Assembly (NCBI RefSeq): GCF_001610835.1
Contig: NZ_CP011270.1
Span: forward strand, 1,736,001 to 1,800,000
Direction: 5' to 3'
From: Planctomyces sp. SH-PL14
GTDB taxonomy: Bacteria; Planctomycetota; Planctomycetia; Planctomycetales; Planctomycetaceae
DNA length: 64,000 bases
The stretch's first letter is position 1. Each line of letters opens with the position of its first letter. The notes beneath the pieces are model-generated. The model saw only the letters and a list, made by a program, of their open reading frames with translations, was not told where the DNA came from and did not search any database. This document shows positions 1 through 8,821 of the stretch, piece after piece. The position numbers and the translations under genes were made by a program.

Positions 1-2
1 AC

Positions 3-347
3 ATCCTCGTGAAGGGGAACAAGGTCGAGGCCCTGGCGATGATCGTCCACCGTTCGACGGCCGACCGTCGCGGGCGGGCGGTCTGCAAGAAGCTCAAAGA
101 GGAGATCAGCCGGCACCAGTTCGAGATCGCGATCCAGGCGGCGATTGGGGGGAAGATCATCGCTCGCGAGACGATCAGCGCGGTCCGCAAGAACGTGACC
201 GCCAAGTGCTACGGCGGGGACATCAGCCGTAAGAAGAAGCTGCTGAACAAGCAGAAAGAGGGCAAGAAGCGGATGAAGCAGTTTGGGGAAGTCGAGATTC
301 CTCAGAAGGCATTCCTGTCGGTGCTGGAAGCCCGCGGCGACGAGTAG
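3..347 (+). CDS. lepA: Elongation factor 4 (LepA), C-terminal part
   Basis: This is the last 114 residues of the ribosome back-translocating GTPase EF4; the gene starts before the window. The frame is open from base 3. The visible part is the diagnostic LepA C-terminal domain, with conserved blocks [39 protein letters not shown] and [14 protein letters not shown]. These are found in EF4 but not in EF-G. Family knowledge says it binds ribosomes under ionic or cold stress and helps 30S assembly. The GTPase domains lie outside the window. It ends with TAG and is followed by about 100 bp and then the first large repeat, facing a convergent DUF1501 gene. Identification is very secure; only the length is unknown. 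Confidence 0.96.
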   Translation: MLVKGNKVEALAMIVHRSTADRRGRAVCKKLKEEISRHQFEIAIQAAIGGKIIARETISAVRKNVTAKCYGGDISRKKKLLNKQKEGKKRMKQFGEVEIPQKAFLSVLEARGDE

Positions 348-454
348 CGGCTCAAGGTGGCACCAAGCCCACCAAGGGTCAGGAAGCCAACCGGCGCGTT
401 CGCTCATTGGTGGTCGACATCACCGTCTCGCTGGACCGGGCAGGCAATGGCTCA

Positions 455-788
455 CCGGGTCCAGGGGCACCCTGGTGGGGAGTGCAGAGGGGCCACGCCC
501 CTTTGCCCGCCGGAGGCCTGTCTCGTCTCGATCTTTCTGAAGGAGCGAGGGGCCAAACGCGGACAACGTGCCGGATGCCCCCTCACTTAATCCGCGGGGA
601 TTGCAAAGCGAGCAGTTTGGATTGAGGGAGTCCTCAACGCCGGTGCCACAAAGCGGTCGCCCGTTGTGTCCTACGGTTCCTCATGGAAGTGCCTCCGGCG
701 GCAAGGGGGCGAGGCCCGCTTGACCCCAGTGGCCGTCGCACGTTGGGTTTGAGCTATCAAAGCCGTGCCGGCAAGAACGCGGCTCGAG
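455..788 (+). repeat. Large structured repeat, copy 1 (plus)
   Basis: First copy of the ~330-bp dispersed element, running from CCGGGTCCAGGGGC to GGCAAGAACGCGGCTCGAG. It lies between the convergent lepA and DUF1501 genes. The 5' hairpin stem is AGGGGC/GCCCCT. The 3' stem is disturbed here (GGGGGCGAGGCCCGC), so this copy is slightly decayed. Bases 399-416 upstream resemble bases 29809-29826 upstream of copy 6. Confidence 0.93.
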
Positions 789-819
789 CCAGCGCCTCCT
801 ACCCTCGCCCGCACGCCAC

Positions 820-2316
820 TCAGGCGATCAGCTCCGGAATAATCTCGGCCGTCTCCGGAACAAGCGGAACTTCCTGACCATCCCGGTTCTTGAGGTGCGT
901 CAGGAACGGGTCGATGCCGAGCAGGTGATACATCGTCGCCAGCATCGACTTGGGAGAGATCGGACGGTCGGTCACCTGGCCAGCGATCGAATCGGTCGCC
1001 CCGATCACCTTCCCGCGAGGCGTCCCCCCGCCGGCAAACACGGTCGAATAGGCCTGCGACCAGTGATCACGGCCCCCGCCGCGAACACCCGCGATCTTGG
1101 GAGTCCGACCATGCTCGCTCATCAGGACGACGAGCGTGTCATCCAAGAGGCCCCGTTCTTCCAAGTCGAGGATCAGTCCCGCGAACGCCTTGTCGAGCCC
1201 CGGACAAAGCTGGTCGTGCATCCGCGGGAAGTGCTGATCGTGCGTGTCCCAGGCGTCCCCCGCCAGGCCGTATTCATCCCAGAAGACCGAAACGAGCCGT
1301 GAGCCCGCTTCCACCATCCGGCGGGCGGCGAGACAGGACTGGCCGAAGAGCGTCATCCCGTAGCGATCGCGGATCGCATCGGACTCGTGCCGGACATCCA
1401 GGGCCTCGCGGACCTTGGGCGAGGCGACGATCGAGTACGCCATCTGCTGGAACGTCGAGAGCGACTGGCCGGGGAGGCTGCGGTCGAGATCGCGGCGGCC
1501 GTCATCGAACTGCGACAGGAGGCTCTTGCGGCGGTTCAGGCGGTCGAGCGTGACGTCCGGATTGGAATCGACCGCGGCCAGGCGGAAGTGCGAGTCGCGG
1601 CTGCAGCCGACGTATGGCTCCGGTCCATCGTAGGCGAAGCCCGTCCGGTCCTTATGGACGTTCACCGTCCCCTGGCCGAAGAACTCAGTCCAGACCGGCT
1701 GGAACGAGCCTTCGAGGAACGCGCCGTACGGCCCCGCGCGGAACGGCTGGTCGGTCCGCTTGCTGCTGAAGGGAAAGGGAAGGGCCACGTTCTGGACGAA
1801 CTCGTGCGGCTGCCCGCCCCGTCGCTGCCGGTCGACGTATTCGACGCAGGAGCCGAAGTAGGGGTGGTGCCGCTCGTCGCGAGGGTTGAGCTCCATCCCG
1901 ACATCGACGAATCCCGTTCCGGTCATGGCGTAGGCGACGCCGTGGATCGGGTAGGGGTGGGTGCAGGAGCGGATGACCGAGCAGCGGTCCATCACGCGGG
2001 CCATGTTCGGCAGCAGCTCCGAGACGTCGAGGCCGGGGAGGGACGACGCGATCGGCTTGATCGTCCCTTTGACTTCGGCCGGGGCGTCCGGCTTCATGTC
2101 GAACGTTTCGAGCTGGCTCGGCGACCCGTAGAGAAACAGGACAATGCAGTTCTTGGCCTTACCGAAGCCCGGCCGGAGTTCGGAATGGGCGTGGGCGTTC
2201 TGCGAGAGCAACTGCGGCAGCGAGAGTCCGGCGAGCGACGCCCCGCCGATCTGGAGGAGATCGCGGCGCGTAACGCCATCACAGAGCTTTTTGGGGGATC
2301 CGAGAACGCGAAACAT
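820..2316 (-). CDS. DUF1501 family protein with Tat-type leader
   Basis: A 498-residue member of DUF1501 (PF07394), a family greatly expanded in planctomycetes and structurally related to sulfatases and alkaline phosphatases; its reaction is not established. The leader TRRDLLQIGGASLAGLSLPQLL (residues 16-37) is a twin-arginine-like signal, so the protein is probably exported folded. Family blocks are visible: CIVLFLYGSPSQLETFDMKP, VSELLPNMARVMDRCSVIR, DTLVVLMSEHGRTP and GGRDHW near the C-terminus. The other two DUF1501 genes in this window sit directly downstream of a PSCyt1-DUF1549-DUF1553 gene. This one has no such partner, because gltX lies upstream on the opposite strand. The ATG at 2316 places the leader correctly. 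Confidence 0.9.
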   Translation of the reverse strand: MFRVLGSPKKLCDGVTRRDLLQIGGASLAGLSLPQLLSQNAHAHSELRPGFGKAKNCIVLFLYGSPSQLETFDMKPDAPAEVKGTIKPIASSLPGLDVSELLPNMARVMDRCSVIRSCTHPYPIHGVAYAMTGTGFVDVGMELNPRDERHHPYFGSCVEYVDRQRRGGQPHEFVQNVALPFPFSSKRTDQPFRAGPYGAFLEGSFQPVWTEFFGQGTVNVHKDRTGFAYDGPEPYVGCSRDSHFRLAAVDSNPDVTLDRLNRRKSLLSQFDDGRRDLDRSLPGQSLSTFQQMAYSIVASPKVREALDVRHESDAIRDRYGMTLFGQSCLAARRMVEAGSRLVSVFWDEYGLAGDAWDTHDQHFPRMHDQLCPGLDKAFAGLILDLEERGLLDDTLVVLMSEHGRTPKIAGVRGGGRDHWSQAYSTVFAGGGTPRGKVIGATDSIAGQVTDRPISPKSMLATMYHLLGIDPFLTHLKNRDGQEVPLVPETAEIIPELIA

Positions 2317-2637
2317 CTTTCACTCCGCAAGTTCTCGAGCGCGCAGGGAACTGATCCATAAGAGTTTATTCGTCCCGTGAGGATTGCTCAATGAGAAAGA
2401 ACCTGGGATTCGCCGCGGTTTTCGGTGTGGAATCCGCGGAACCGTCAGCCCGGCGGCGAAGCTGCATCGTGATTTGCCGTCAGGAGTTCGGCATTCGCGA
2501 GACGATCCGGATCCGCACGAGACGTGTCCTGTCGACGGAATGGCATCGGCCCGGTGGAAGTTCCGCGGCGGCGTGGCATTTCCGGAACCGGGTCGGGACA
2601 ATCGGCCCCTTTCGTCACCGTGACCTCGCCGCCTGCC

Positions 2638-4203
2638 ATGACTGTCCGCACCCGCTTCGCCCCGTCCCCCACCGGCTACATGCACATCGGCGGCATGCGG
2701 ACGGCCCTCTTCAACTGGCTGTGGGCCAAACGGAACGGCGGCAAGTTCATCCTCCGGATCGATGACACCGACCAGCTCCGCAACCGCGAAGAGGCCCTCG
2801 GTCCGATCCTGAACGCCTTCAAGTGGTTGGGGCTCCCCTGGGACGAAGGTCCGGAGATCGGCGGTCCGCACGCCCCGTACTATCAGTCCCAGCGCGGCGG
2901 GCGATATCGTGAGATGGCCGAGGCTCTTCTCCGGTCCGGCCACGCCTACAAGGACTTCGAGACGGCGGAGCAGACCAAGGCGGACCGGGAAGCGGCGGAG
3001 AAGGAAAAGCGGCCCTATCTCAGCAGCCGCAAGTCGCTCGAAATGTCGGACACCGAGCGGCAGGAGGCGGAAGCGAGCGGAAAGCCGTTCGTCGTCCGTC
3101 TGCTGGTTCCCCGCGGCGAAAAAGTCCGGCTTCGCGACCAGATCCGGGGCGATGTCGAGTGGGACGGCGGCCTGATGCCCGACCCGGTCATCCAGCGGGG
3201 GGACGGCTCGGCCCTCTACAACTTCGCAACGGTCATCGACGACATCGACTTCGAGATCACGCACGTGATCCGTTCGGAGGAGCACCTCACCAACACCGCC
3301 ATCCAGGTCCTCGTCTATCAGGCCCTCGGCAAGGCGGTGCCGGAGTTTGCCCACATTCCGTTCGTGGCCGCACCGTCCAGCACGCAGAAGCTCAGTAAGC
3401 GGAAGATCGGCGAGTACCGGAAGAACCCGCAGTTCAAGAAGCTGTTCGAGATGGGGGACGCCGTCCTCCCGAAACTCGGCCTCGCTTCGAACGACGCCCT
3501 CAGCCCGGTGATGGTTGAGTTCTACGAGAAGATGGGGTTCCTTCCCGAGGCGGTCCTCAACGCACTGGCCCGGCTCGGCTGGTCGCTCGACGACAAGACC
3601 GAGTTCATGGACCTCGACTTCATCGTCCAGAATTTTTCGCTCGACCGCGTCGTGAAGGGACCGGCCGGCCTCGATCCCGACAAGCTCCTCGCCTACCAGG
3701 AGCACTGGATGGGGAAGAAGACCCTCGACGAGAAGCTCGCGCTGTGTCTGCCGTTCCTCATCAAGGCGGGATCTGTTCCCGCCACGCCGGACGAGACGCA
3801 GACGGCGTTCGTCCGCCGCCTGATTCAGGCTCTCGAGTCCCGGATCAAGCTCGCCAGCGACATCCTGCTTTACGACGAGTTCTTCGTCGCCGACGAGGCG
3901 ATGACCTACGACGAGAAGGCCTTCGGCAAGCGGATCAAGGACGCTCCGGAGTCGATCGAACTGTTGCGGGCGTTCCGCGGCGAACTCGAACGGGCGCCGG
4001 ACTTCACCGCCGCGGCACTCGATCGCCTCCTGCACGAGTGGCTCGCAGCCCGCGGGGCTCAGGTCGGTCAGATCATCCACGCTCTACGGATTGCCGTGAG
4101 CGGCAAGCCGGCGGGGCCGGGGATGTTCGATACCCTGGAACTCGTCGGCCGCGAACGGTGCCTCGCGCGGATTGACCGGACGTTGGCGAAGGCTGGAGCA
4201 TAG
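2638..4203 (+). CDS. gltX: Glutamate--tRNA ligase
   Basis: A 521-residue class I aminoacyl-tRNA synthetase that charges tRNA(Glu), and possibly tRNA(Gln) as a non-discriminating enzyme. The N-terminus [18 protein letters not shown] is the GltX signature; the HIGH motif appears as HIGG (residues 16-19). The second ATP-binding motif is KLSKR near residue 251. A Rossmann catalytic core with DDTDQLRN comes first, followed by the helical anticodon-binding C-terminal half. It is about 50 residues longer than the E. coli enzyme. The frame stays open 38 codons upstream, but that stretch is not synthetase-like, so the ATG at 2638 is chosen. No Shine-Dalgarno sequence is visible. The exonuclease gene follows after 47 bp on the same strand. 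Confidence 0.96.
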   Translation: MTVRTRFAPSPTGYMHIGGMRTALFNWLWAKRNGGKFILRIDDTDQLRNREEALGPILNAFKWLGLPWDEGPEIGGPHAPYYQSQRGGRYREMAEALLRSGHAYKDFETAEQTKADREAAEKEKRPYLSSRKSLEMSDTERQEAEASGKPFVVRLLVPRGEKVRLRDQIRGDVEWDGGLMPDPVIQRGDGSALYNFATVIDDIDFEITHVIRSEEHLTNTAIQVLVYQALGKAVPEFAHIPFVAAPSSTQKLSKRKIGEYRKNPQFKKLFEMGDAVLPKLGLASNDALSPVMVEFYEKMGFLPEAVLNALARLGWSLDDKTEFMDLDFIVQNFSLDRVVKGPAGLDPDKLLAYQEHWMGKKTLDEKLALCLPFLIKAGSVPATPDETQTAFVRRLIQALESRIKLASDILLYDEFFVADEAMTYDEKAFGKRIKDAPESIELLRAFRGELERAPDFTAAALDRLLHEWLAARGAQVGQIIHALRIAVSGKPAGPGMFDTLELVGRERCLARIDRTLAKAGA

Positions 4204-4250
4204 CTTCAGCCGGATGAGTCTCTGATCGTTCACCACAGCCTGGGACGCCG

Positions 4251-5507
4251 ATGTCCGACACCCTTTATCTCGTCGACACCTTCTCGCTCCTGTTCCAGGT
4301 GTTCTACGCCATCCGGCAGCCGATGACCGGGACGCGGGGGCAGCCGACGAACGCCGTCTATGGCTTCACCGGGGATATCGAGCACCTCGTCAAGGAGAAG
4401 AAGCCGTCGCACCTGATCTTCGCAATGGAGTCCCCGGAGCCCGGCGAGCGGCTCAACATCTTCGCCGAGTACAAGGCCAATCGGGACGAAATGCCGAACG
4501 ACCTGCGGCCGCAGGTCGGGATGATTCTGGAGTTGCTCGAAGCGTACCGGATCCCGGTGGTCTCGTACCCGGGCTGGGAAGCGGACGACGTCATTGCCAC
4601 GCTCAGCCGCCGGGCGGTGCGGGACGGGCTGGAGGTCCGGATCGTTTCGAACGACAAGGATGCCCGGCAGCTCCTCTGCCCCAAGTGCAAGATCTACAGC
4701 ATCCGCAAGCGGCAGTTCTATCAGGAGCCGGAGCTCCTTGAAGACTGGGGGATTCGCCCCGAGCAGGTGATCGACTTCCAGTCGCTCGTGGGTGACGCGG
4801 TCGACAATGTTCCCGGGGTTCCGGGTGTTGGCCCCAAGACCGCCTCGACGCTCCTGCAGGAGTACGGAACGCTCGAAGGGGTTCTCGACAACGCGGACAG
4901 GGTGAAGGGGAAGAAGGTCTCGGAGAACCTCAAGGCGTTCCGGGACGTGGCCCTTCGCAGCCGGGAGCTGGTCACGCTGCGACAGGACCTGCCGATCGAG
5001 ATCGACTGGGAGCTGGCTCGGCTGCGGGAGCCGGACTATGAGTCGCTGGTTCGGCTGTTCACGGACTATGGGTTCCGCCGTTACGCGACCGATGCGCAGG
5101 TGAAGTACCAGGAGGCCCGGGTTCAGGCTCCGTCGACGGTCGAGCGGACTTGGACGACGATCCGGACGCCCGAGGCCTTCGAGGCGTTTCTGGTGGAGCT
5201 TCGTCAGCAGCCGAAGTTCTGTCTGGATCTGGAGACGTCGAACGTGAATCCGCTGGAGGCCGACATCGTGGGGTGGGCCATCAGTTGGACACCGAATCAC
5301 GGGTACTACATCGCCGTCGATGGTCCCGCGGGCGAGGAGTTCCTGGATCGAGACGGGGTGTTGGCGGCGATGAAGCCGATTCTGGAAGGGGCGGATCTGT
5401 CGGGGGCTGTCGCTCCCGTGTCTCCGGTTGTGAGGAAGGCTCCAGCGCCCGTTGCCAGGCCGGAAAACGGGGACAGTGCAAAGACCCAGGGGCGTCTCTT
5501 CGGCTGA
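4251..5507 (+). CDS. PolA-like 5'-3' exonuclease with a truncated 3'-5' exonuclease domain
   Basis: A 418-residue protein resembling only the N-terminal part of DNA polymerase I. Residues 1-170 form the PIN-like 5'-3' exonuclease/flap domain (YLVDTFSLLFQVFYAI, FAMESPEPGERL, WEADDVIATL, VSNDKDARQLL). Residues 180-260 include the H3TH DNA-binding helices (LVGDAVDNVPGVPGVGPKTA). From about residue 310 a DEDD 3'-5' exonuclease fold begins with motif I (CLDLETSNVNPLEADIVGW). It stops after roughly 70 residues, so motifs II and III and the whole polymerase domain are missing. The tail is Ala/Pro/Val-rich and ends in QGRLFG. The sequence after the stop is a repeat and then selO, with no polymerase coding in any frame, so a frameshift is not the explanation. 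A stand-alone primer-removal/flap nuclease is likely; a full polA would have to lie elsewhere. Confidence 0.85.
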   Translation: MSDTLYLVDTFSLLFQVFYAIRQPMTGTRGQPTNAVYGFTGDIEHLVKEKKPSHLIFAMESPEPGERLNIFAEYKANRDEMPNDLRPQVGMILELLEAYRIPVVSYPGWEADDVIATLSRRAVRDGLEVRIVSNDKDARQLLCPKCKIYSIRKRQFYQEPELLEDWGIRPEQVIDFQSLVGDAVDNVPGVPGVGPKTASTLLQEYGTLEGVLDNADRVKGKKVSENLKAFRDVALRSRELVTLRQDLPIEIDWELARLREPDYESLVRLFTDYGFRRYATDAQVKYQEARVQAPSTVERTWTTIRTPEAFEAFLVELRQQPKFCLDLETSNVNPLEADIVGWAISWTPNHGYYIAVDGPAGEEFLDRDGVLAAMKPILEGADLSGAVAPVSPVVRKAPAPVARPENGDSAKTQGRLFG

Positions 5508-5521
5508 AGCGGGCCAAAGAA

Positions 5522-5846
5522 CCGGGTCCAGGGGCTACCCTGGTGGGGAGTGCAGAGGGGCAACGCCCCTTTGCCCGCCGGAGGCCGTCTCGTCGAGAGA
5601 TGTCTGAAGGAGTGAGTGTCCAAGCGCGGACAAAGTGTCGTATGCCCCCTCACCAACCCGCGGGGATTGCAAAGCCAGCGGTGTGATGTGGGGGAGTCCT
5701 CAACGCTGGTACCACAAAAGGGACATCCGTTGTGTCCCACGGTTCCTCATGGAAGTGCCTCCGGCGGCAAGGGGGTTGCCCCCCCTTGACCCCCAGCGGC
5801 CGTGGCACGTTGGGTTTGAGCAATCGCGCTGTGCCGGCGAGAGCGA
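5522..5846 (+). repeat. Large structured repeat, copy 2 (plus)
   Basis: Nearly full-length copy beginning 14 bp after the exonuclease stop codon and ending 40 bp before selO, so it fills the gap between two co-directional genes. The 5' stem is AGGGGC-AAC-GCCCCT and the 3' stem is AAGGGGG...CCCCCTT with a different loop from most copies. Confidence 0.94.
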
Positions 5847-5885
5847 TCTTTGCGCATTCGCGTGAACTGCCCCTACAATGTCCGC

Positions 5886-7490
5886 ATGACTTCCGACAAC
5901 CTCGACTCACTCCACTTCGACAACCGCTTCACGCGCGACCTCCCCGCCGATCCCGTCACCACCAACCACACACGCCAAGTCCACCGCGCCTGCTTCTCCC
6001 GCGTCCAACCCACCCAGGTCGCCGCCCCCCAACTCGTCGCCTTCTCCCGCGAAATGGCCGAGCGAATCGGCCTCTCCGAACAAGCCGCCCGCTCCCCCGA
6101 ATTCGCCCAGGTCTTCGCCGGAAACCGCCTCCTCCCCGGCATGGACCCGTTCGCCATGTGCTACGGCGGACACCAGTTCGGAAACTGGGCCGGCCAGCTC
6201 GGCGACGGCCGCGCCATCAACCTCGGCGACGTCCTGACCAGCGGCGGAGAACACTGGACCCTCCAGCTCAAAGGAGCCGGAAAAACTCCCTACTCCCGCC
6301 ACGCCGACGGCCTCGCCGTCCTCCGTTCCTCCGTCCGCGAGTTCCTCTGCAGCGAGGCGATGCACCACCTCGGCGTCCCGACGACACGGGCCCTGAGCCT
6401 CGTCCTGACCGGCGAGAAGGTCATGCGGGACATGTTCTACGACGGCAACCCGCAGTGGGAGCCGGGGGCCATCGTCTGCCGCATGTCACCCTCCTTCACC
6501 CGCTTCGGAAACTTCCAGATCTTTGCCGCCCGCAAGGACGTCGAGACGCTGCGGCAACTCGTGGACTTCACGATCCGCACGGACTTTCCGCACCTCGGCG
6601 ATCCCTCGTCCCCCGCCGTCCTCGCCGCCTGGTTCGAGGAAATCTGCCGCACGACGGTCGACATGATCCTGCACTGGATGCGGGTCGGCTTCGTCCATGG
6701 CGTCATGAACACCGACAACATGTCGATCCTCGGCCTGACGATCGACTACGGCCCCTACGGCTGGCTGGAAGACTTCGACCCCGGCTGGACCCCCAACACG
6801 ACGGACGCTCAGGGCCGGCGGTACTGCTTTGGCAATCAGCCGCAGATCGCCCTGTGGAATCTCTCGCAGCTCGGCAACGCCCTCGTCCCGATCTTCGGCG
6901 ATCCCGAACCGCTGAACCGGGGCCTGGAGCTCTACAGCCGGCGGTTCAATGAAGGCTGGCGGACCCTCTCCGCGCAGAAGCTCGGACTCAGGGAGTACGT
7001 CCCCGAGACCGACCTCGACCTGACGAACGATCTCCACGAGCTCCTGCCGCTCGTCGAGACCGACATGACGATCTTCTACCGGCGACTTGCCGACCTGCCG
7101 ATGCTCAGCGACGCCTCCCAAACCGAAGACACGCTCTTCGCCGGCCTCGCGGACGCCTACTACGTCCCCGACCAGCTCACGCCGGAATACCGACAGCGCA
7201 TGACGGCATGGCTGGGCCAGTACCGCGCTCGGCTCCAACAGCAAGGCGAGTTGGACGCCGCCCGGCGCGAGCGGATGAACCGCGTGAACCCGAAGTACGT
7301 CCTCCGGAACTACCTCGCCCAGCTCGCGATCGACAAAGCGGAGCAGGGAGACTTTTCGCTTGTCGAAGAACTGCTGGAAGTCCTCCGCCGTCCCTACGAC
7401 GAGCAGCCGGAGAAGGAACGCTTTGCAGAGAAACGTCCAGACTGGGCTCGATCCCGCGCCGGCTGCTCGATGCTCTCCTGCAGCTCGTGA
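5886..7490 (+). CDS. selO: Protein adenylyltransferase SelO (YdiU/UPF0061)
   Basis: A 534-residue pseudokinase-fold AMPylator. In the family it transfers AMP from ATP to hydroxyl side chains of proteins and is linked to oxidative stress responses. Conserved blocks include CYGGHQFGNWAGQLGDGRA, LQLKGAGKTPYSRHADG, VLRSSVREFLCSEAM, GFVHGVMNTDNMS and DYGPYGWLEDFDP (metal- and nucleotide-binding region). The C-terminus SMLSCSS is the place where some eukaryotic homologues carry selenocysteine; here it is cysteine (TGC), and the terminal TGA is a normal stop. The ATG at 5886 gives the usual SelO N-terminus (LHFDNRFTRDLPAD); the frame is open 12 codons upstream with no better start. It stands alone between repeat copy 2 and small genes on the other strand. 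Confidence 0.95.
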   Translation: MTSDNLDSLHFDNRFTRDLPADPVTTNHTRQVHRACFSRVQPTQVAAPQLVAFSREMAERIGLSEQAARSPEFAQVFAGNRLLPGMDPFAMCYGGHQFGNWAGQLGDGRAINLGDVLTSGGEHWTLQLKGAGKTPYSRHADGLAVLRSSVREFLCSEAMHHLGVPTTRALSLVLTGEKVMRDMFYDGNPQWEPGAIVCRMSPSFTRFGNFQIFAARKDVETLRQLVDFTIRTDFPHLGDPSSPAVLAAWFEEICRTTVDMILHWMRVGFVHGVMNTDNMSILGLTIDYGPYGWLEDFDPGWTPNTTDAQGRRYCFGNQPQIALWNLSQLGNALVPIFGDPEPLNRGLELYSRRFNEGWRTLSAQKLGLREYVPETDLDLTNDLHELLPLVETDMTIFYRRLADLPMLSDASQTEDTLFAGLADAYYVPDQLTPEYRQRMTAWLGQYRARLQQQGELDAARRERMNRVNPKYVLRNYLAQLAIDKAEQGDFSLVEELLEVLRRPYDEQPEKERFAEKRPDWARSRAGCSMLSCSS

Positions 7491-7550
7491 GATCGTCTGC
7501 GTGGCCAGCGGCCGAAATGGTAACGAGTGAACAGGTACGCGCCCGCGCTG

Positions 7551-7832
7551 TCATTTAAGTCCCCCTATGGGGACTCTCGCTTCCAAATCTTTGCGGCGGA
7601 CGATTTCTCCAGTGGGGGCTTGCTCCACTATGAGAAACCAGGAGTCGATGGCCGTGACTCCAAACTGGACGATCCGTTCGACTTGCCGCCGTTCATCGAG
7701 ATTCATCAGCCCGATCGAGACTGTCGACTCATCGCCGTACTCCGCCAGGACGATTCCCAGGATTTCTCCGATATCGAGTCTTTGCAGCGCTCGCCCGCTA
7801 TGAACCCTGACGGCAATTCTGGTTGCAAACAT
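7551..7832 (-). CDS. Small hypothetical protein, 93 residues
   Basis: Not recognised. The ORF starts with ATG at 7832, and its translation looks protein-like: alternating hydrophobic stretches (IGEILGIVLAEYG, VSIGLMNLDERRQVERIVQFGV, SWFLIVEQAP), balanced charge and no low complexity. Its base composition is less GC-rich than its neighbours, which fits a recently acquired or weakly used gene. It lies antisense between selO and a Lys-rich gene, with no partner in an operon. It may be spurious; homologues in related genomes would settle it. Confidence 0.45.
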   Translation of the reverse strand: MFATRIAVRVHSGRALQRLDIGEILGIVLAEYGDESTVSIGLMNLDERRQVERIVQFGVTAIDSWFLIVEQAPTGEIVRRKDLEARVPIGGLK

Positions 7833-7977
7833 TCAATGGCTCTGTGCTCAGATATGTTGCGGCAGGGCGAGTGGCTGCCATAGTGGTGACTACCCGAAGT
7901 TGAGCCGCAACCGACCAGCCCGCTGGCAGCGGCTCCCGACCTAGATCGCCTCTCCATCGTGGTGCCACAAGTCGATC

Positions 7978-8205
7978 TTACTTTTTTGGCCAGCCTTTTT
8001 GCATCTCCTTATAGGCCTCGTCGGAGATCGTCGACTTGGCTTTGCTGCGGGACTTCCCCGCCTTCTTGCGGCGGTTGATGTTCCCCACGAGCGAGTTCTT
8101 CGCGCCGCTCTTCGTCTTGCCGCCGGTTCGCTTGGCCGCCTTCTTTCGGCTTGAATTGGCCGCCACTTTCTTCTTGGAAGTCCGACTGGCTGCTTTCTTA
8201 GCCAT
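7978..8205 (-). CDS. Lysine-rich small basic protein
   Basis: A 75-residue protein. The first ~60 residues are almost entirely Lys/Arg/Ala/Ser (starting MAKKAASRTSKKK), resembling the tails of histone H1-like or HU-extension proteins. The last ~17 residues form a short ordered-looking segment ending in YKEMQKGWPKK. Strong positive charge suggests binding to DNA or RNA, but no fold is identifiable. The ATG at 8205 is chosen; the frame extends upstream but overlaps the neighbouring gene out of frame. The start overlaps the end of the DUF6321 gene by 8 bp, so the two are probably co-transcribed and translationally coupled. Confidence 0.7.
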   Translation of the reverse strand: MAKKAASRTSKKKVAANSSRKKAAKRTGGKTKSGAKNSLVGNINRRKKAGKSRSKAKSTISDEAYKEMQKGWPKK

Positions 8206-8617
8206 GGGAGGATCCCTTCGAGCGGGACGACGATGCTTTCTCCTGCGTCCGCGCGTAGCGTTCGAGAAGCCGCTTTCCCTTCGCGGCGAGTTTCTTCGCA
8301 TCCTCCATCGTCTTCGGAACCGGTTCGTCCCAGGCGTGGGCCGACAGTGCGAGCTGCGTCGGTTCGCCGTTCTCGTCCTTCATCGGGCCGCGAGGATTCG
8401 CGAAGTGGCGACGGAGGAATGACCCCTTCCGGCGCATCTTCTCGGGCGTGTCCGCGGGACCTTTCACCCCGGGCCGCAGATGAGCCCCTTCCTTTCGACG
8501 AAACGCTTTCCGCCCCGCCGCGGTCAGCCCTCCCTTGGGATCCTTCTCCGGTTCCTTGCGTGTCAGGGAACGGGACGACCGAGGCTTGGTTCCCGTCGGT
8601 TTGCTTTTCGATGGCAT
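8198..8617 (-). CDS. DUF6321 domain protein
   Basis: A 139-residue basic protein. The central part matches what I recall of DUF6321, a small family of unknown function: DPKGGLTAAGRKAFRRKEGA, LRPGVKGPADTPEKMRRKGSFL, RRHFANPRGP and LSAHAWDEPVPKT, then a helical segment DAKKLAAKGKRLLERY. N- and C-terminal ends are Ser/Lys-rich and probably disordered. The ATG at 8617 (MPSKSKPTG) is preferred over an upstream in-frame start at 8650. It is first in a two-gene unit with the Lys-rich protein; both products are strongly basic, so a shared nucleic-acid or nucleoid role is a guess only. Confidence 0.8.
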   Translation of the reverse strand: MPSKSKPTGTKPRSSRSLTRKEPEKDPKGGLTAAGRKAFRRKEGAHLRPGVKGPADTPEKMRRKGSFLRRHFANPRGPMKDENGEPTQLALSAHAWDEPVPKTMEDAKKLAAKGKRLLERYARTQEKASSSRSKGSSHG

Positions 8618-8821
8618 GGCGTCGCTTCCGCTGAGGTCGAATGGTCTCACGAAGGGTCAGCAATCCCGGTGCCCGAGATGTGATTGGCGTCTTCGGCGAA
8701 CGTCCTCCTTGATTCCACCGGTTTCCAGCCCCCTCATCCCGTGTCCGCAGCCGGGTCCCTAGCCCCGGATTCCTCGTTGCCACTACAACATCGGATTCCC
8801 GCCCCGCCCGCCTCCGCACGG

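Noticed and set aside
2320-4080. A 586-codon open frame antisense to gltX
   Set aside because: Same GC-driven shadow effect; Arg/Glu/Leu-rich without domains.
5508-5885. Continuation of polA by frameshift after the exonuclease gene
   Set aside because: The region is repeat copy 2, and none of the three plus frames contains polymerase or exonuclease II/III motifs.
7440-7490. Selenocysteine at the SelO C-terminus
   Set aside because: The codons near the end are TGC, and the single TGA is terminal with no further homology after it.
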